A stretch of 64,000 nt of DNA from Pseudomonadales bacterium (GTDB taxonomy: Bacteria; Pseudomonadota; Gammaproteobacteria; Pseudomonadales; Azotimanducaceae). The notes beneath the pieces were generated by a model, which made no database searches, was not told where the DNA came from, and saw only the letters and a program-made list of their open reading frames with translations. A program made the position numbers and the translations under genes. Where the stretch lies: contig JAQXDL010000045.1 of assembly GCA_029251375.1 (NCBI GenBank), forward strand, positions 1 to 64,000, in the 5' to 3' direction. Positions 8,160-17,073 of this stretch are shown here, piece after piece; position 1 is the first letter of the stretch; each line of letters starts with the position of its first letter.

Positions 8160-8852
8160 CTAGGTTTTTGCGGCGTTTTTAATCGCTTCTTCTCTGAGCT
8201 TTTGTTCGGTGCCATCCATGCGGGCCTTCAAGCCGCGCGCCATCTCGTCAATAATCATTATCGCAAATTCATTTTTCTGAATACTCTCCCAATAACTCGC
8301 TACGCGAGAATCAGGCTTAATGGGGTTTTCAGCACCGAAGCGTTGCACCGTACCAGCACACATCCAAAGTGCGGGCACTAAAGTGCAGTCAGCACGAGTG
8401 AGGCAATCGCCAACGGCAAATTGACCGTCGCCTAGATGGCGCTCCAACGCGCCAATACCGCGGGCGACCTGTCCCATCAAAAGATCAATAACGGCCTGCG
8501 AGCGTGTTTCTGGGTTCATCTGGCTCAGAGACATGAAGATGTTATTCATCAAATAAATATCGCCGATGCGGGAAAGAACACGCACATCAGCTCTGTTTTT
8601 GGGTGTGGTACCAAGCATCGATTTGTCAGGATATAGATCATCGAGATATTCAGCGATGACTTCTGATTCAGGTATCAAGCCTTCATCGGTTTCGAGTACG
8701 GGTATACGCCCAATGGGCGACACCTTGTACATCTTGCCCATCATAAACTCGACGGGTAAACCAAATTCAACATCGTCTTGAATACCCATCGCATAAATTT
8801 GCATACGAATCTTGGCGGAGTAGGGGCTCAGGTCACCTGTATATAATTTCAT
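8160..8852 (-). CDS. Glutathione S-transferase family protein
   Basis: I place the start at ATG 8852, 13 codons inside the longest frame, because AAGAGAAATTGAA precedes it and the protein then begins directly with the first thioredoxin-fold strand (MKLYTGDLSPYSAKIRM). The 230-residue protein has a glutathione-binding motif (P-E-S-E-V-I, about 61-66, followed by AEYLDDLYP) after cis-Pro segment RIPVL, then an all-helical C-terminal domain with LTRADC. The usual catalytic Ser/Cys region is S9-P-Y-S. It probably conjugates or reduces electrophiles with glutathione. No operon partner is visible. Confidence 0.88.
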   Translation of the reverse strand: MKLYTGDLSPYSAKIRMQIYAMGIQDDVEFGLPVEFMMGKMYKVSPIGRIPVLETDEGLIPESEVIAEYLDDLYPDKSMLGTTPKNRADVRVLSRIGDIYLMNNIFMSLSQMNPETRSQAVIDLLMGQVARGIGALERHLGDGQFAVGDCLTRADCTLVPALWMCAGTVQRFGAENPIKPDSRVASYWESIQKNEFAIMIIDEMARGLKARMDGTEQKLREEAIKNAAKT

Positions 8853-9636
8853 TTCAATTTCTCTTTGATTTTGGATGTCTAACGCTACCATAAAACAAGC
8901 GCGACGGGCGCTTCAATACTCGATGGAGCCGGCGCTCTCCATGTGATGGTGGTTCGATATGGCCGAAAACAGCTTCCGTGAAAGACGATAGGGTGAAACT
9001 GTTGGCAATTTTGGTTTTCCGACTGTTGGGGTTTGCTTTTTGTACCGGCGGCACTTTCGTTTCGAGCTGCCAACACAATCGTGAATCCACTTAACCTTAA
9101 AACTGCCGCGCTACTGATCGCACCCGGTGCTTAAAACTGAAAAGAAAGCTCGTTTACGTTGTTATGTTATTCGCGCTGTGGGCATTATTTGTCCTCCTGA
9201 ATTCAATCAGCTGTCTCGCCATTGAGTTTCTGTTTGCGCTGTAAATTTAGCGGTTCCAGATTAAGCCCTGAGGGCGCGATTGATATCACTTTTGGGCAGC
9301 CTATTTCGACTGCAAGTAGAAGCAGCGACCCTGGATATAGATTGCGCTAGTCTATCTACTAAATTGATGTTGATTGTTCGCTAACTAAAAACTTTAACGG
9401 TCACTTTAGGCTTGGCTGGCTAACGATTGATTTGAAATATAGCGATAAAAATTTTAGGTTGATTGGGTGCTTGCTACCGCGCAAAGCCTGCGTTTATTGA
9501 TTCTTTAGTCAATAGCAATAACCTAGGGCTTTGCAACCTGATGTGTCCGGAAAAGTTGGTCGAAATTACGCTCTAAATTCGTTAGTCTGGCCCTTTCCGT
9601 TAGCTTAAAATTGTTAGCGTCATTTAGGGAAAGTTT
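8853..9636. other. 784-nt gap, no supported gene
   Basis: No convincing gene is present. A plus-strand stretch around 9130-9244 encodes a hydrophobic helix (VVMLFALWALFVLLN) without a good start and could be part of a lost membrane protein. The GTG start of the next gene has AGGGA about 7 nt upstream. No repeats or terminator were seen. Confidence 0.3.
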
Positions 9637-10668
9637 GTGTCAAATTCGCTGTTACCCTTGAGGGGATCACCCGGTTCACCATACACGCGCAAGATGCTTG
9701 CAGTACTGCGTTTTCGACAAATTCCGTATCGTTATCTTCAAGCCGAAGATTTAACATTGCCAAAACCTAAGGTAGATTTGATCCCGATATTCTATTTTCC
9801 GGATAACACCGGTGAGTGGGTTGCTGAAGTTGACAGCACACCGATCATTCGGCGCTTGGAAGAGGAATATCCGCAGCGTGCCGTGATTCCACCCGAGCCA
9901 GCTGCAGCCTTTATCAATTATTTGATCGAGGACTATGGTGATGAATGGCTCACCAAAGCGATGTTCCATTATCGTTGGTATTATCAGGACGATATAGGTA
10001 TGGCAGGTTCAATATTGCCACACTATGCAGACGTTACGCAGTCAGACGACGTGATGGCGAAGATGCGGGATATTTTTTCAGAAAGACAAATTTCGCGGCT
10101 GTATGTCGTCGGCTCTAACGATACGACGGCACCCGTCATTGAAGACAGTTACAAACGATTCCTTGCTTGTTTGAATGAGCATCTTAAACAGTATCCTTAC
10201 ATTATGGGGCATCGACCTGGATCTGCGGACTTTGCTTGTTTCGGACAATTGACGCAACTTGTGCAATTTGACCCCACGCCCACAAAAGTCGCCGTGAAAA
10301 GTTTTCCGCGTGTTCACGCTTGGGTCAGCAAGATGGAAGACCTGTCGGGCGTGGAAGTGGCCGAAGATGGCTTTATCACGTGTGATAATGCTCCTGAGAC
10401 GTTAAAGAGTTTGCTTGTGGAAATCGGCCGGACCTACGTGCCGGTGATGTTGGCTAATGCAGAAGCATTCGATAAGAACCTCAATACGGTCGAAACGATT
10501 GTTGAAGGCAAAACTTGGGTGCAAGAACCTTTTGCATACCAAGCGAAATGCCTTCAGTGGTTAAGGATTGAGTATGGCCGTCTAGATCAGGACGACCGTG
10601 ACAAGGTTGACTCAATGCTTGCTGGAACGGGCTGCGAAAAATTGTTAGTAAAACCTGATAATCAATAG
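9637..10668 (+). CDS. Large glutathione S-transferase-like protein
   Basis: The 343-residue protein begins with GTG after a good AGGGA ribosome-binding site. Its N-terminal 80 residues are a GST/thioredoxin-like domain (RGSPGSPYTRKMLAVLRF, then ADSTPIIRRLEEEYP near 68-82). The long helical C-terminal part includes GHRPGSADFACFGQL (about 192-206), the helix-capping region of the GST C-terminal domain, plus an extension beyond the usual 220 residues. Substrate is unknown. It is a single-gene unit followed by a TTG-rich repeat. Confidence 0.82.
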   Translation: MSNSLLPLRGSPGSPYTRKMLAVLRFRQIPYRYLQAEDLTLPKPKVDLIPIFYFPDNTGEWVAEVDSTPIIRRLEEEYPQRAVIPPEPAAAFINYLIEDYGDEWLTKAMFHYRWYYQDDIGMAGSILPHYADVTQSDDVMAKMRDIFSERQISRLYVVGSNDTTAPVIEDSYKRFLACLNEHLKQYPYIMGHRPGSADFACFGQLTQLVQFDPTPTKVAVKSFPRVHAWVSKMEDLSGVEVAEDGFITCDNAPETLKSLLVEIGRTYVPVMLANAEAFDKNLNTVETIVEGKTWVQEPFAYQAKCLQWLRIEYGRLDQDDRDKVDSMLAGTGCEKLLVKPDNQ

Positions 10669-10673
10669 CTAGA

Positions 10674-10739
10674 TGTTGTTGTTGTTGTTGTTGTTCTTGA
10701 TATTGTTGTTGATATTGTTGTTCTTGATATTGTTGTTGG
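10674..10739 (+). repeat. TTG-based microsatellite
   Basis: Directly after the GST-like gene the sequence is a run of TTG triplets interspersed with TTGATAT and TTCTTGATAT blocks, giving an imperfect 12-15-nt higher-order unit over about 66 nt. It lies outside any gene, in the gap before the P-loop kinase. A similar TTGTTG-rich tract occurs near 15.7 kb. Confidence 0.85.
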
Positions 10740-10804
10740 CCTCAAAAACACATGGAAAGCGGTACTAGTGAATATAAGTGCCTAATAAGGATAAACGCAA
10801 CCCG

Positions 10805-11314
10805 ATGATTGAGTCTAAGCCAACGCTATTTATCTTCTCGGGCCTGCCAGCATCAGGTAAGTCGTCGCTTGCGAAAGGCTTGGTGGCTCATCTGGCCGCA
10901 AGTTATCTGCGCATTGATACGATTGAGCAGGGTTTGAGAGACCTGCTTGATTGTGACGTGGTAGAGCAAGGGTATTTATTGTCACACCGCATTGCTGCGG
11001 AAAATTTGCAGGCAGGCCAGCACGTTGTTTGCGATTCCTGTAACCCACTTGAAGTGACACGGCGTGGCTGGGAGCAAATCGCAGTCGATAACGATGTGCC
11101 GTACATCAATATTGAGGTGACTTGTACTGACGAGGCGGAGCACCAAAGACGCATCAATCAACGTGATGTGAGCGTAGCGGGTTTAACTTTACCCAATTGG
11201 CTGGAGATTCAGCAGCGTGAGTATCATGCCTGGACGGTTGAGCGCTGTGTGATCGATACAGCAGGTATTACGCTAAGCAAAAGTATAAGTGAACTAATCG
11301 AAACACTAACCTAA
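10805..11314 (+). CDS. P-loop kinase-like ATP-binding protein
   Basis: From ATG 10805 the protein has 169 residues and starts MIESKPTLFIFSGLPASGKSS, so the Walker A motif G-L-P-A-S-G-K-S-S falls at 13-21, as expected for this family. AAGG about 14 nt upstream is a weak ribosome-binding site; an in-frame GTG at 10778 would add nine residues. Later features are a D at the end of VVCDSCNP, an Arg-rich lid (RRINQRD), and LPNWLEIQQREY, resembling small-molecule or nucleoside kinases of the zeta-toxin/gluconate-kinase type. The substrate is unknown. Confidence 0.78.
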   Translation: MIESKPTLFIFSGLPASGKSSLAKGLVAHLAASYLRIDTIEQGLRDLLDCDVVEQGYLLSHRIAAENLQAGQHVVCDSCNPLEVTRRGWEQIAVDNDVPYINIEVTCTDEAEHQRRINQRDVSVAGLTLPNWLEIQQREYHAWTVERCVIDTAGITLSKSISELIETLT

Positions 11315-11368
11315 TCTGCTGCCGTGTTTGTAGCCATATAGCGGCGCCGATATTGTAGGGAGTACCTA

Positions 11369-11719
11369 ATGATTACCGGTGTGCATACGATGTTTTATTC
11401 ATCCGAAGCGGCAGCACTGCGTTTGTTTATTCGAGACAAACTTGGTTTATCAGCGACAGATGTTGGTGGTGGCTGGCTTATCTTTGATATACCGAGTGCT
11501 GATATGGGTGTTCATCCTGCTCAAGCAGCATTAGGGACGCCGTCGGGTATGCACTATGTGTCGTTTTTTTGTGATGATATTAACAGCACCATTGAAGAAC
11601 TCTCCGGTCGTGTTGTTTAATTTACCGATGAAGTCACTGATGCTGGTTATGGCCTAGCTATTCATTTTACGATGCCCGGTGATGTTCACGTAGAGCTCTA
11701 TCAACCTAACTATAAATAA
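11369..11719 (+). pseudogene. VOC/glyoxalase-fold protein interrupted by a stop codon
   Basis: The first 83 residues are a normal half of a vicinal-oxygen-chelate domain (VHTMFYSSEAAALRLFIRDK, then DMGVHPAQAA and MHYVSFFCDDI). TAA at 11618-11620 ends translation after GRVV, but the same frame continues FTDEVTDAGYGLAIHFTMPG and ends VHVELYQPNYK at TAA 11717. That is the standard last strand pair of the domain, so the full product would be 116 residues. GAA or AAA to TAA is the simplest explanation. The truncated protein lacks a beta-alpha-beta-beta-beta half-module and is unlikely to fold normally. Confidence 0.8.
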
Positions 11720-11739
11720 AGTTTCAACTTACGTTACTA

Positions 11740-12714
11740 ATGGCGAGACAGATAATGGTATCTATGGGGCGTGACTTCACCGAAGAACTACCGGCAATCG
11801 TCGTACAGCGGGTCAATACACTTGGTCAGCAAGGGCAACAATGGCTAGGCGAGTTGAATGCGTTTGTTGCAGATATTTCTAAGAGATGGCAACTTAAGCT
11901 CGGGACCGTGCTGTCGGGTGGGTCTGAAAGCTTGGTAATAAACGTGATCACCGCAGATCAAAGTCAAGCCATTCTAAAGCTAGGTTTACCAGGATCCGCG
12001 AACATGGCGGTAGAAACCAAGGTCTATGATCTTGCCGCCGGAACAGGCTATGCAGGGCTACTTGCGAAAGACTTACCCTGTCACGCAATACTGTTGGAGC
12101 GTCTCGGCGACTCAATCGAATCTCAGGGTCTGTCAGTGTCTCGCCAGATAGAAATTATTTGTCAGACGCTGAGTGTTGCATGGCTACCTATCAGTGAATC
12201 CTATGGTTTTATGACGGGAGCAGAGAAAGCCCATTGGTTGCTCAACTTTATTCAAGATAGGTGGAGAAGGCTTGAGGAGCCCTGCGATGAGCGCACCTTG
12301 AACCTTGCTTTGACCTATGCGGAGTCGAGGCAACATGCGCATCGGTCTGATAACGCTGTGCTAGTGCATGGTGATGCCCATGGTAATAACACTCTGATGG
12401 TTTTGGCAGATGACTCATCAACCGTGCCGTGCTACAAATTTGTCGACCCAGATGGTTTATTTGCAGAGAAAGCCTGTGATCTTTCGGTCATGATGCGGGG
12501 TTGGAGCGATGAGTTGCTTGATGCTGACCCACACAAGGGTTTAAAGGCGCGTGGTGAAAAAATAGCCGATTTAACTGGCGTTGATCGAGCTGCTATTTGG
12601 CAGTGGGGCTTTGTAGAGCGTATATCGACCGGGTTCACGTTGCTGGAAATTGGCATGAAGGAAGAAGGGCGTAAGATGCTTGCTGTGGCTGATGATGTGT
12701 CAAAGCGATGTTAG
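11740..12714 (+). CDS. Aminoglycoside/hydroxyurea phosphotransferase-like kinase
   Basis: The 324-residue protein resembles the APH(6)/hydroxyurea phosphotransferase group. It has a glycine loop region (LSGGSESLV, about 58-66), a Lys in AILKLG (80), the catalytic block VLVHGDAHGNN (208-217) and the metal-binding FVDPDGL (234-240), followed by CDLSVMMRGW. All key catalytic residues appear present. Family members phosphorylate streptomycin or similar hydroxylated compounds; the natural substrate here is unknown, so resistance should not be assumed. Several nearby Met codons make the exact start uncertain. Confidence 0.82.
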   Translation: MARQIMVSMGRDFTEELPAIVVQRVNTLGQQGQQWLGELNAFVADISKRWQLKLGTVLSGGSESLVINVITADQSQAILKLGLPGSANMAVETKVYDLAAGTGYAGLLAKDLPCHAILLERLGDSIESQGLSVSRQIEIICQTLSVAWLPISESYGFMTGAEKAHWLLNFIQDRWRRLEEPCDERTLNLALTYAESRQHAHRSDNAVLVHGDAHGNNTLMVLADDSSTVPCYKFVDPDGLFAEKACDLSVMMRGWSDELLDADPHKGLKARGEKIADLTGVDRAAIWQWGFVERISTGFTLLEIGMKEEGRKMLAVADDVSKRC

Positions 12715-13059
12715 GTTATGTATCGACTGCTCAGAAAGTGACTTTTTCATCGTTCTTTATTGTGTAGCGCTGTAATATTTTGTTGCAAGATGTCGTCGTT
12801 GGATGTCGTCGTAAAGTTTAGTTTGTTGTGTGTTCATTTATGATCGAACAGGTAACCTTTGACTCCATTCATAGGAACTTAGATTAAGAGTTTTGAATAG
12901 GCACTTTGAATAGGCACTTTGGATAGGCACTTTGAACAGGCACTTTGAACAGGCACTAATCAATAAGCGCTATTAATATGGTCTCTTACTAAGAGCCATC
13001 AAACGAATTATTTGATAAGTCGATAATCAAAAACTATAAAAACCAAAGAGGATTAAGTT
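12715..13059. other. Gap carrying the 13-nt repeat and the promoter side of the NTF2-like gene
   Basis: No gene is supported. Besides the tandem repeat at 12892-12956, the only clear signal is AAAGAGGATTAAGTT immediately before 13060, a good ribosome-binding site for the next gene. Confidence 0.5.
12892..12956 (+). repeat. Five tandem 13-nt units
   Basis: The unit TTTGAATAGGCAC is repeated five times, with substitutions in units 3 to 5 (TTTGGATAGGCAC, then TTTGAACAGGCAC twice). The unit length is not a multiple of three and the array lies in a non-coding gap. The graded changes suggest expansion by slippage or unequal pairing. Confidence 0.95.
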
Positions 13060-13425
13060 ATGTCTGATCACACGGCGATTGAGGCTGTTATCCAAATTTA
13101 CTTCGAAAGCATGTTTGAATCGAATGGAGCCAAAGCTCGGCAGGCTTTTCACCCTAACGCAAAGATTACCGGATATAACCATCAAGGTTTGCAAGAAATG
13201 GATGTTGAGACCTTTGCGTCGTTTGTTAACACCCAGCAGCCATCGGCGAAAGCTAAGGGTGATGCCCCTAGACTAGATGTGATCAGTATTGATATCGCAG
13301 GAGAGACGGCAGTTGCACGTGTTAGAGATGACTATTTGGGTTTAACGTTTTTAGATACCTTGTCTTTTTTAAAGGCAAACGATAGCTGGACAATTTATAA
13401 CAAGTTGTTTCATGTGGAGACGTAA
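13060..13425 (+). CDS. NTF2-like (SnoaL/lumazine-binding-type) protein
   Basis: The 121-residue protein has the NTF2-like cone-fold pattern of the nuclear transport factor 2/putative lumazine-binding group: an N-terminal helix pair (IEAVIQIYFESMFESNG), an F-H-P-N-A-K segment near 29-34, and four late beta-strands (TAVARVRDDYLGLTF, FLKANDSWTIYNKLF). A GAGG ribosome-binding site lies 9 nt before the ATG. The fold is used by enzymes and ligand-binding proteins alike, so a function cannot be stated. Confidence 0.85.
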   Translation: MSDHTAIEAVIQIYFESMFESNGAKARQAFHPNAKITGYNHQGLQEMDVETFASFVNTQQPSAKAKGDAPRLDVISIDIAGETAVARVRDDYLGLTFLDTLSFLKANDSWTIYNKLFHVET

Positions 13426-13531
13426 AATCCTAAGGCTAAGTTGGTGATGGACGAGTGCACAGTAGTTTACTTTGTTAATCTGCCGACTTACTAAAATAAA
13501 GTTAATATTTAGCTAGAGTGCATTTTGAATT

Positions 13532-13921
13532 GTGTTGAAGGTAAAGCTCGATTCAGACTTGGGTATCGCCACATTAGAACCGGTCGGTGAGTTGTCCGTA
13601 GGTGACTTCAAAGCGGCCGCAGCGCTAATCGATCCTTACGTCGATGATAACAAGATACTAAAGGGCATCGTTATTCATGCCGAGCGATTTCCTGGCTGGA
13701 ATTCGTTTGCAGCCCTGCTTGAGCATCTTAGTTTTGTGAAAGAGCATCATCGAAAGATTCAAAGAGTCGCTTTTGTAACAGATTCGGCATTGGGGGCGTT
13801 TGGCGAGAAGGTCGCTGGCCATTTTGTCAGTGCGCAGGTTAAGCACTTTGGTTTTTCAGATTTCGAGAATGCCAAATTGTGGGCAGCCTCCTTGCATAAG
13901 GACGGGGACTTACAAGCTTAG
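13532..13921 (+). CDS. STAS/SpoIIAA-like protein
   Basis: The 129-residue protein is of the SpoIIAA-like STAS/SEC14 type. It alternates strands and helices (ATLEPVGELSVGDFKAAAAL, then LKGIVIHAERFPGWNSFAAL, then RVAFVTDSALGAFGEKVAG). Translation probably begins at GTG 13532, immediately followed by TTG, with only weak Shine-Dalgarno complementarity. Characterised relatives bind hydrophobic ligands or mediate protein interactions; no partner is visible here. Confidence 0.8.
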   Translation: MLKVKLDSDLGIATLEPVGELSVGDFKAAAALIDPYVDDNKILKGIVIHAERFPGWNSFAALLEHLSFVKEHHRKIQRVAFVTDSALGAFGEKVAGHFVSAQVKHFGFSDFENAKLWAASLHKDGDLQA

Positions 13922-14002
13922 AAAAGCTTTTAGCTAGCGTATCAGTTAGGCTGCAAAGTCGGGAAAAGTCGGGTAAGAGTTAATCCTCAACATAAAAGTT
14001 AC

Positions 14003-15382
14003 ATGTCAAAAATATTAGTCGTAGATAAAGCAACGCTGCGCGAGCTATTAGTGCTTGCCTATCCAATGGTTGTGTCACAGGGCGCTTTTGCCTTGATGAT
14101 ATTTACCGATCGCTATTTCATGTCGCTCATCAGTCCGACCCATATGGCAGCATCGCTTGGTGGTGGCGTTGCATCTTTTTTTTGTATGTCGCTGTTTATA
14201 GGCATCTTGTCATACGCCAATGCCTTGGTTGCGCAATACTATGGTGCCGGTGATTTAGAAAAGTGTCCGAAAGTTGTGACTCAAGGTTTGTTATTGTGCT
14301 GCGGCTTTATTCCATCGTTACTCATCATCGGTTACTTTGTCGGAGATCTTTTTGAATTAATGGGGCACGTGGCGGTTCTCGCCGACTTAGAGAAGACTTA
14401 CTTTTTTATATTGATATGGGGCTCTGGCATTGGGCTGCTGAAAACCTGTTTCGCATCGTACTTTGCCGGCATTGGCAAGACGCGCGTTGTGATGATTGCC
14501 GATACCTTCGGTGTGCTTGTGAATATCCCGCTTACCTACGTATTGATTTTTGGTACGGGTGTTTTTCCCGAACTAGGCATTGCAGGTGCTGCTTACGCGA
14601 CAATTATCAGTTCGTTGTTTAGCTTTGGATTGTTCTTGTTGTTCTATCTTGAGAAACACCATAGAGCGCTATTTTCAATTGGTGAATCCCTAAATATTGA
14701 AATGGGTATCCTACGCAGATATCTACGTCTTGGGGTGCCATCGGGTATCGAAATGTTCCTCAATGTAGCAGCATTCAACCTTTTCTTACTGATGTTCCAG
14801 TCCTATGGCATTGTCGAAGCAGCTTCCTCGGCGATTGTGTTCAACTGGGATATCGTTTCCTTTGTACCTATGATCGGCCTGAATGTCGCCCTCATTAGTT
14901 TGATTGGACGCTTTGTTGGACAAAATAATCTAGCAAAGATGAGGGAAGTTACCTTTGCCGGTTTTCTGATTGGCTTGTCGTATTCAGCGGTCCTAGCGGT
15001 CGCATTTTTACTTTTGCGTGACCCATTGGTGGCCATCTTTGTTCAAGCCAGTCCTGAGTCCGCAGATATTAAGGCGTTGTCGGCATTCATGATGGTTGGT
15101 TTGTCCACTTATGTGATGGCGGATGCATTGATTCTTGTGACGGGAGGCATTCTGCGCGGCGCAGGGGACACGCCTTGGCTAATGTGGGTATCAGTAGCAC
15201 TTCATTGGGCAATGTTGGTGGTGCAGTACATTGTCATCATGGTTTTAGAACTAGGCCCGAAGGTCGCTTGGGTTGTTTTTGTCGTGATGATTATGATTAC
15301 CGCTATGACCTATGTCGGTCGTCTTTATGGTGGAAGATGGCGATCCGAAGAGGCTTTGGCAAGAGTCATGGCGGAGCAATAG
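14003..15382 (+). CDS. MATE-family efflux transporter
   Basis: The 459-residue protein has about 12 predicted helices in two homologous halves, each with MATE features: LAYPMVVSQGAFALMIFTDRYFM at the N-terminus (first helix and the D/R region near 35-40) and LGVPSGIEMFLNVAAFNLFL at the start of the second half. It probably exports cationic drugs or metabolites in exchange for Na+ or H+. Substrate specificity is not predictable. It is transcribed alone; the downstream gap contains a GNAT fragment. Confidence 0.92.
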   Translation: MSKILVVDKATLRELLVLAYPMVVSQGAFALMIFTDRYFMSLISPTHMAASLGGGVASFFCMSLFIGILSYANALVAQYYGAGDLEKCPKVVTQGLLLCCGFIPSLLIIGYFVGDLFELMGHVAVLADLEKTYFFILIWGSGIGLLKTCFASYFAGIGKTRVVMIADTFGVLVNIPLTYVLIFGTGVFPELGIAGAAYATIISSLFSFGLFLLFYLEKHHRALFSIGESLNIEMGILRRYLRLGVPSGIEMFLNVAAFNLFLLMFQSYGIVEAASSAIVFNWDIVSFVPMIGLNVALISLIGRFVGQNNLAKMREVTFAGFLIGLSYSAVLAVAFLLLRDPLVAIFVQASPESADIKALSAFMMVGLSTYVMADALILVTGGILRGAGDTPWLMWVSVALHWAMLVVQYIVIMVLELGPKVAWVVFVVMIMITAMTYVGRLYGGRWRSEEALARVMAEQ

Positions 15383-15461
15383 TGAGTCTTTGACACGCAA
15401 AGCATCCCACACATTTGTCATAATGGTTGGCTGACTGGTCGCCGACGTGGTTTTTGGCTAA

Positions 15462-15614
15462 GGTTTTGATTTTGCTGTTAACGAGATGACGCAGGCAGGT
15501 TGCGGGAAGATTATCCTGCAGATACATAGTTCTAACAGTGCAGTGAAGTCGTTTTATGAATCAATTGGATTTTGCGTTGCTGATCGTATCAGCATGTTCT
15601 TATTTAACGCATAA
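15462..15614 (+). pseudogene. C-terminal remnant of a GNAT acetyltransferase
   Basis: A frame bounded by TAA at 15459 and TAA at 15612 encodes 50 residues matching the end of a GNAT domain: MTQAGCGKIILQIHSSNSAV, then KSFYESIGFCVADRISMFL. The N-x-x-A/V-x-x-F-Y-x-x-x-G-F pattern is the conserved acetyl-CoA-fold terminus. The acetyl-CoA-binding P-loop and everything upstream are missing, so this is a decayed gene. Confidence 0.72.
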
Positions 15615-15677
15615 TCGGAAGCAGGCGGCAGCGTTATCTTAGCAGGCGGTAGTTGGATGGATGCGATAGCAATTATC

Positions 15678-15773
15678 ATTGTTGTTGTTTGATTGTTGTT
15701 TTTTTAATTGTTGTTTTTTGATAGTTGCTGTTTGATCCTTGCCGTTTAATAGTTGTTGTTTGACGGCTGCTGC
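15678..15773 (+). repeat. TTGTTG-rich degenerate tandem repeat
   Basis: About 95 nt consist of imperfect copies of an 11-15-nt unit such as TTGTTGTTTGA, with T-tract length changes. It lies in the 518-nt gap between the MATE and DUF393 genes, after the GNAT remnant, and resembles the tract at 10674-10739. No gene is supported across it. Confidence 0.8.
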
Positions 15774-15900
15774 AGGCGTTTGTAACGATGCATAGAGTCG
15801 ATTGATTTGCACAGTCAACCTCACCATTTTTTAACAATCTGTTACAAAGATCGGTTATAACAATCGATTACTACAAATTTTTTCTCACTAAAGGCTCGCT

Positions 15901-16350
15901 TTGAAGGACAATATTGCGGCAACTGATTCGCTCAATAACACATCAATTATACTATTTGATGGCGTCTGCAATCTCTGTGTCGCTTCTGTTCAGTTTATTA
16001 TTAAGCGAGATTCAAGGCGTAATTTTCAGTTTGCTGCTTTACAAAGCAACACGGCTAAAAATCTATTAGCGCCATTCGATATTGAAGCCTGTCAGCTAAA
16101 TAGTTTTTACTGCATTCAGCATGGGGTCTGTCTAGAGCGAACGGATGCAGCTCTACTAATTGCGGGCCAGCTTGATGGCTATTGGTGGCTGACGGGTGGC
16201 TTGAGATGGATTCCGCGTAAAATCCGCGATGCGCTATATGACGCTTTGGGCGGTCAACGTTACCGTCTGTTTGGCAAACGAAATGTGTGTTTAGTACCTG
16301 ATGATTTTTTACCTGATAGTGATCTGCAAAATCGTTTTATTCTTGACTGA
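15901..16350 (+). CDS. DCC-family thiol-disulfide oxidoreductase-like protein (DUF393)
   Basis: The 149-residue protein is a DUF393 member, defined by the D-G-V-C-N-L-C motif (C23 and C26), which gives a thioredoxin-like C-x-x-C dithiol, followed by VQFIIKRDSRRNFQFAALQS. A WWLTGGLRWIPRKIRDALYD segment (about 97-116) and the R-x-x-R-L-F-G-K-R end are also typical. The start is TTG with AAAGG upstream. A redox role is inferred from the family; the partner protein is unknown. Confidence 0.88.
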   Translation: MKDNIAATDSLNNTSIILFDGVCNLCVASVQFIIKRDSRRNFQFAALQSNTAKNLLAPFDIEACQLNSFYCIQHGVCLERTDAALLIAGQLDGYWWLTGGLRWIPRKIRDALYDALGGQRYRLFGKRNVCLVPDDFLPDSDLQNRFILD

Positions 16351-16553
16351 CTTTGAAAGTCGAAGCTTGCGGGGAAAATTCGATTTAGGGCATTGTATTG
16401 CGCTAAGGTGGTTTTCGATCTTCTGATTTCTTGTTAATTTTTCACCCATGCTGGAAGAGTGCTCGAATTACGTCAACGAGAAAGAATCGATGAGGTACCC
16501 AAAAGCTTAGTTACATCGCTCTTAGACATTTCGATTCAGTTCACAATATACCG

Positions 16554-16901
16554 TTGTTTAACTCCGTTAGAGAATCAGAACAGATTGATGCACTGCTCAG
16601 GTTAAAACAACTTATCGAAACATCCGGCGGTTTGATGGCAGCACGGCTGAAACACGCAATCGGTATTAATGATGTCATGAAGAATTCTTTGGATCGGCTT
16701 GTCAGCGATGAGTTCTTTTCCTATGCGGCAGTGGCACTGAACAACACCTCACCTCGCGCCCAGCATGCTCAAGAAAGTTTGAGAGAAGTGATTACAACCA
16801 TGTTCGCAACAATCGTGAAATCAGTCTGTATGCCGATAAAATTACTAGGTACGCTTACAGACGCGGAAGAACTTGTGGTCGATGAATCGCTAAACGCTTA
16901 A
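16554..16901 (+). CDS. Hypothetical helical protein
   Basis: I do not recognise this 115-residue protein. It is predicted soluble and mainly helical, with no signal peptide, Cys motif or nucleotide-binding loop; VREVITTMFATIVKSVCMPI-like hydrophobic stretches near 78-98 could bury in a helical bundle. The TTG start lacks a good ribosome-binding site, so the N-terminus is uncertain. It stands alone, 172 nt before the carbonic anhydrase gene. Confidence 0.5.
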   Translation: MFNSVRESEQIDALLRLKQLIETSGGLMAARLKHAIGINDVMKNSLDRLVSDEFFSYAAVALNNTSPRAQHAQESLREVITTMFATIVKSVCMPIKLLGTLTDAEELVVDESLNA

Positions 16902-17073
16902 CTTGTCGCGTGTTTGGCATCTTTTACATCCCAGATTCAAAATTTTAGGAAATACCGTTTACAATGATTCTTCGTATGGGCGTCGAATTATTGCGTTCTG
17001 TAAGAAAACGTCACTGCAGTTTGCTGATAACATATCGCGTCAGTAGCCATGTCTATATACGGAGATAAGACCC

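Noticed and set aside
12892-12956. The 13-nt array as an iteron-type replication origin
   Set aside because: There is no adjacent replication initiator gene, DnaA box cluster or AT-rich unwinding element, and similar short arrays are scattered across the window.
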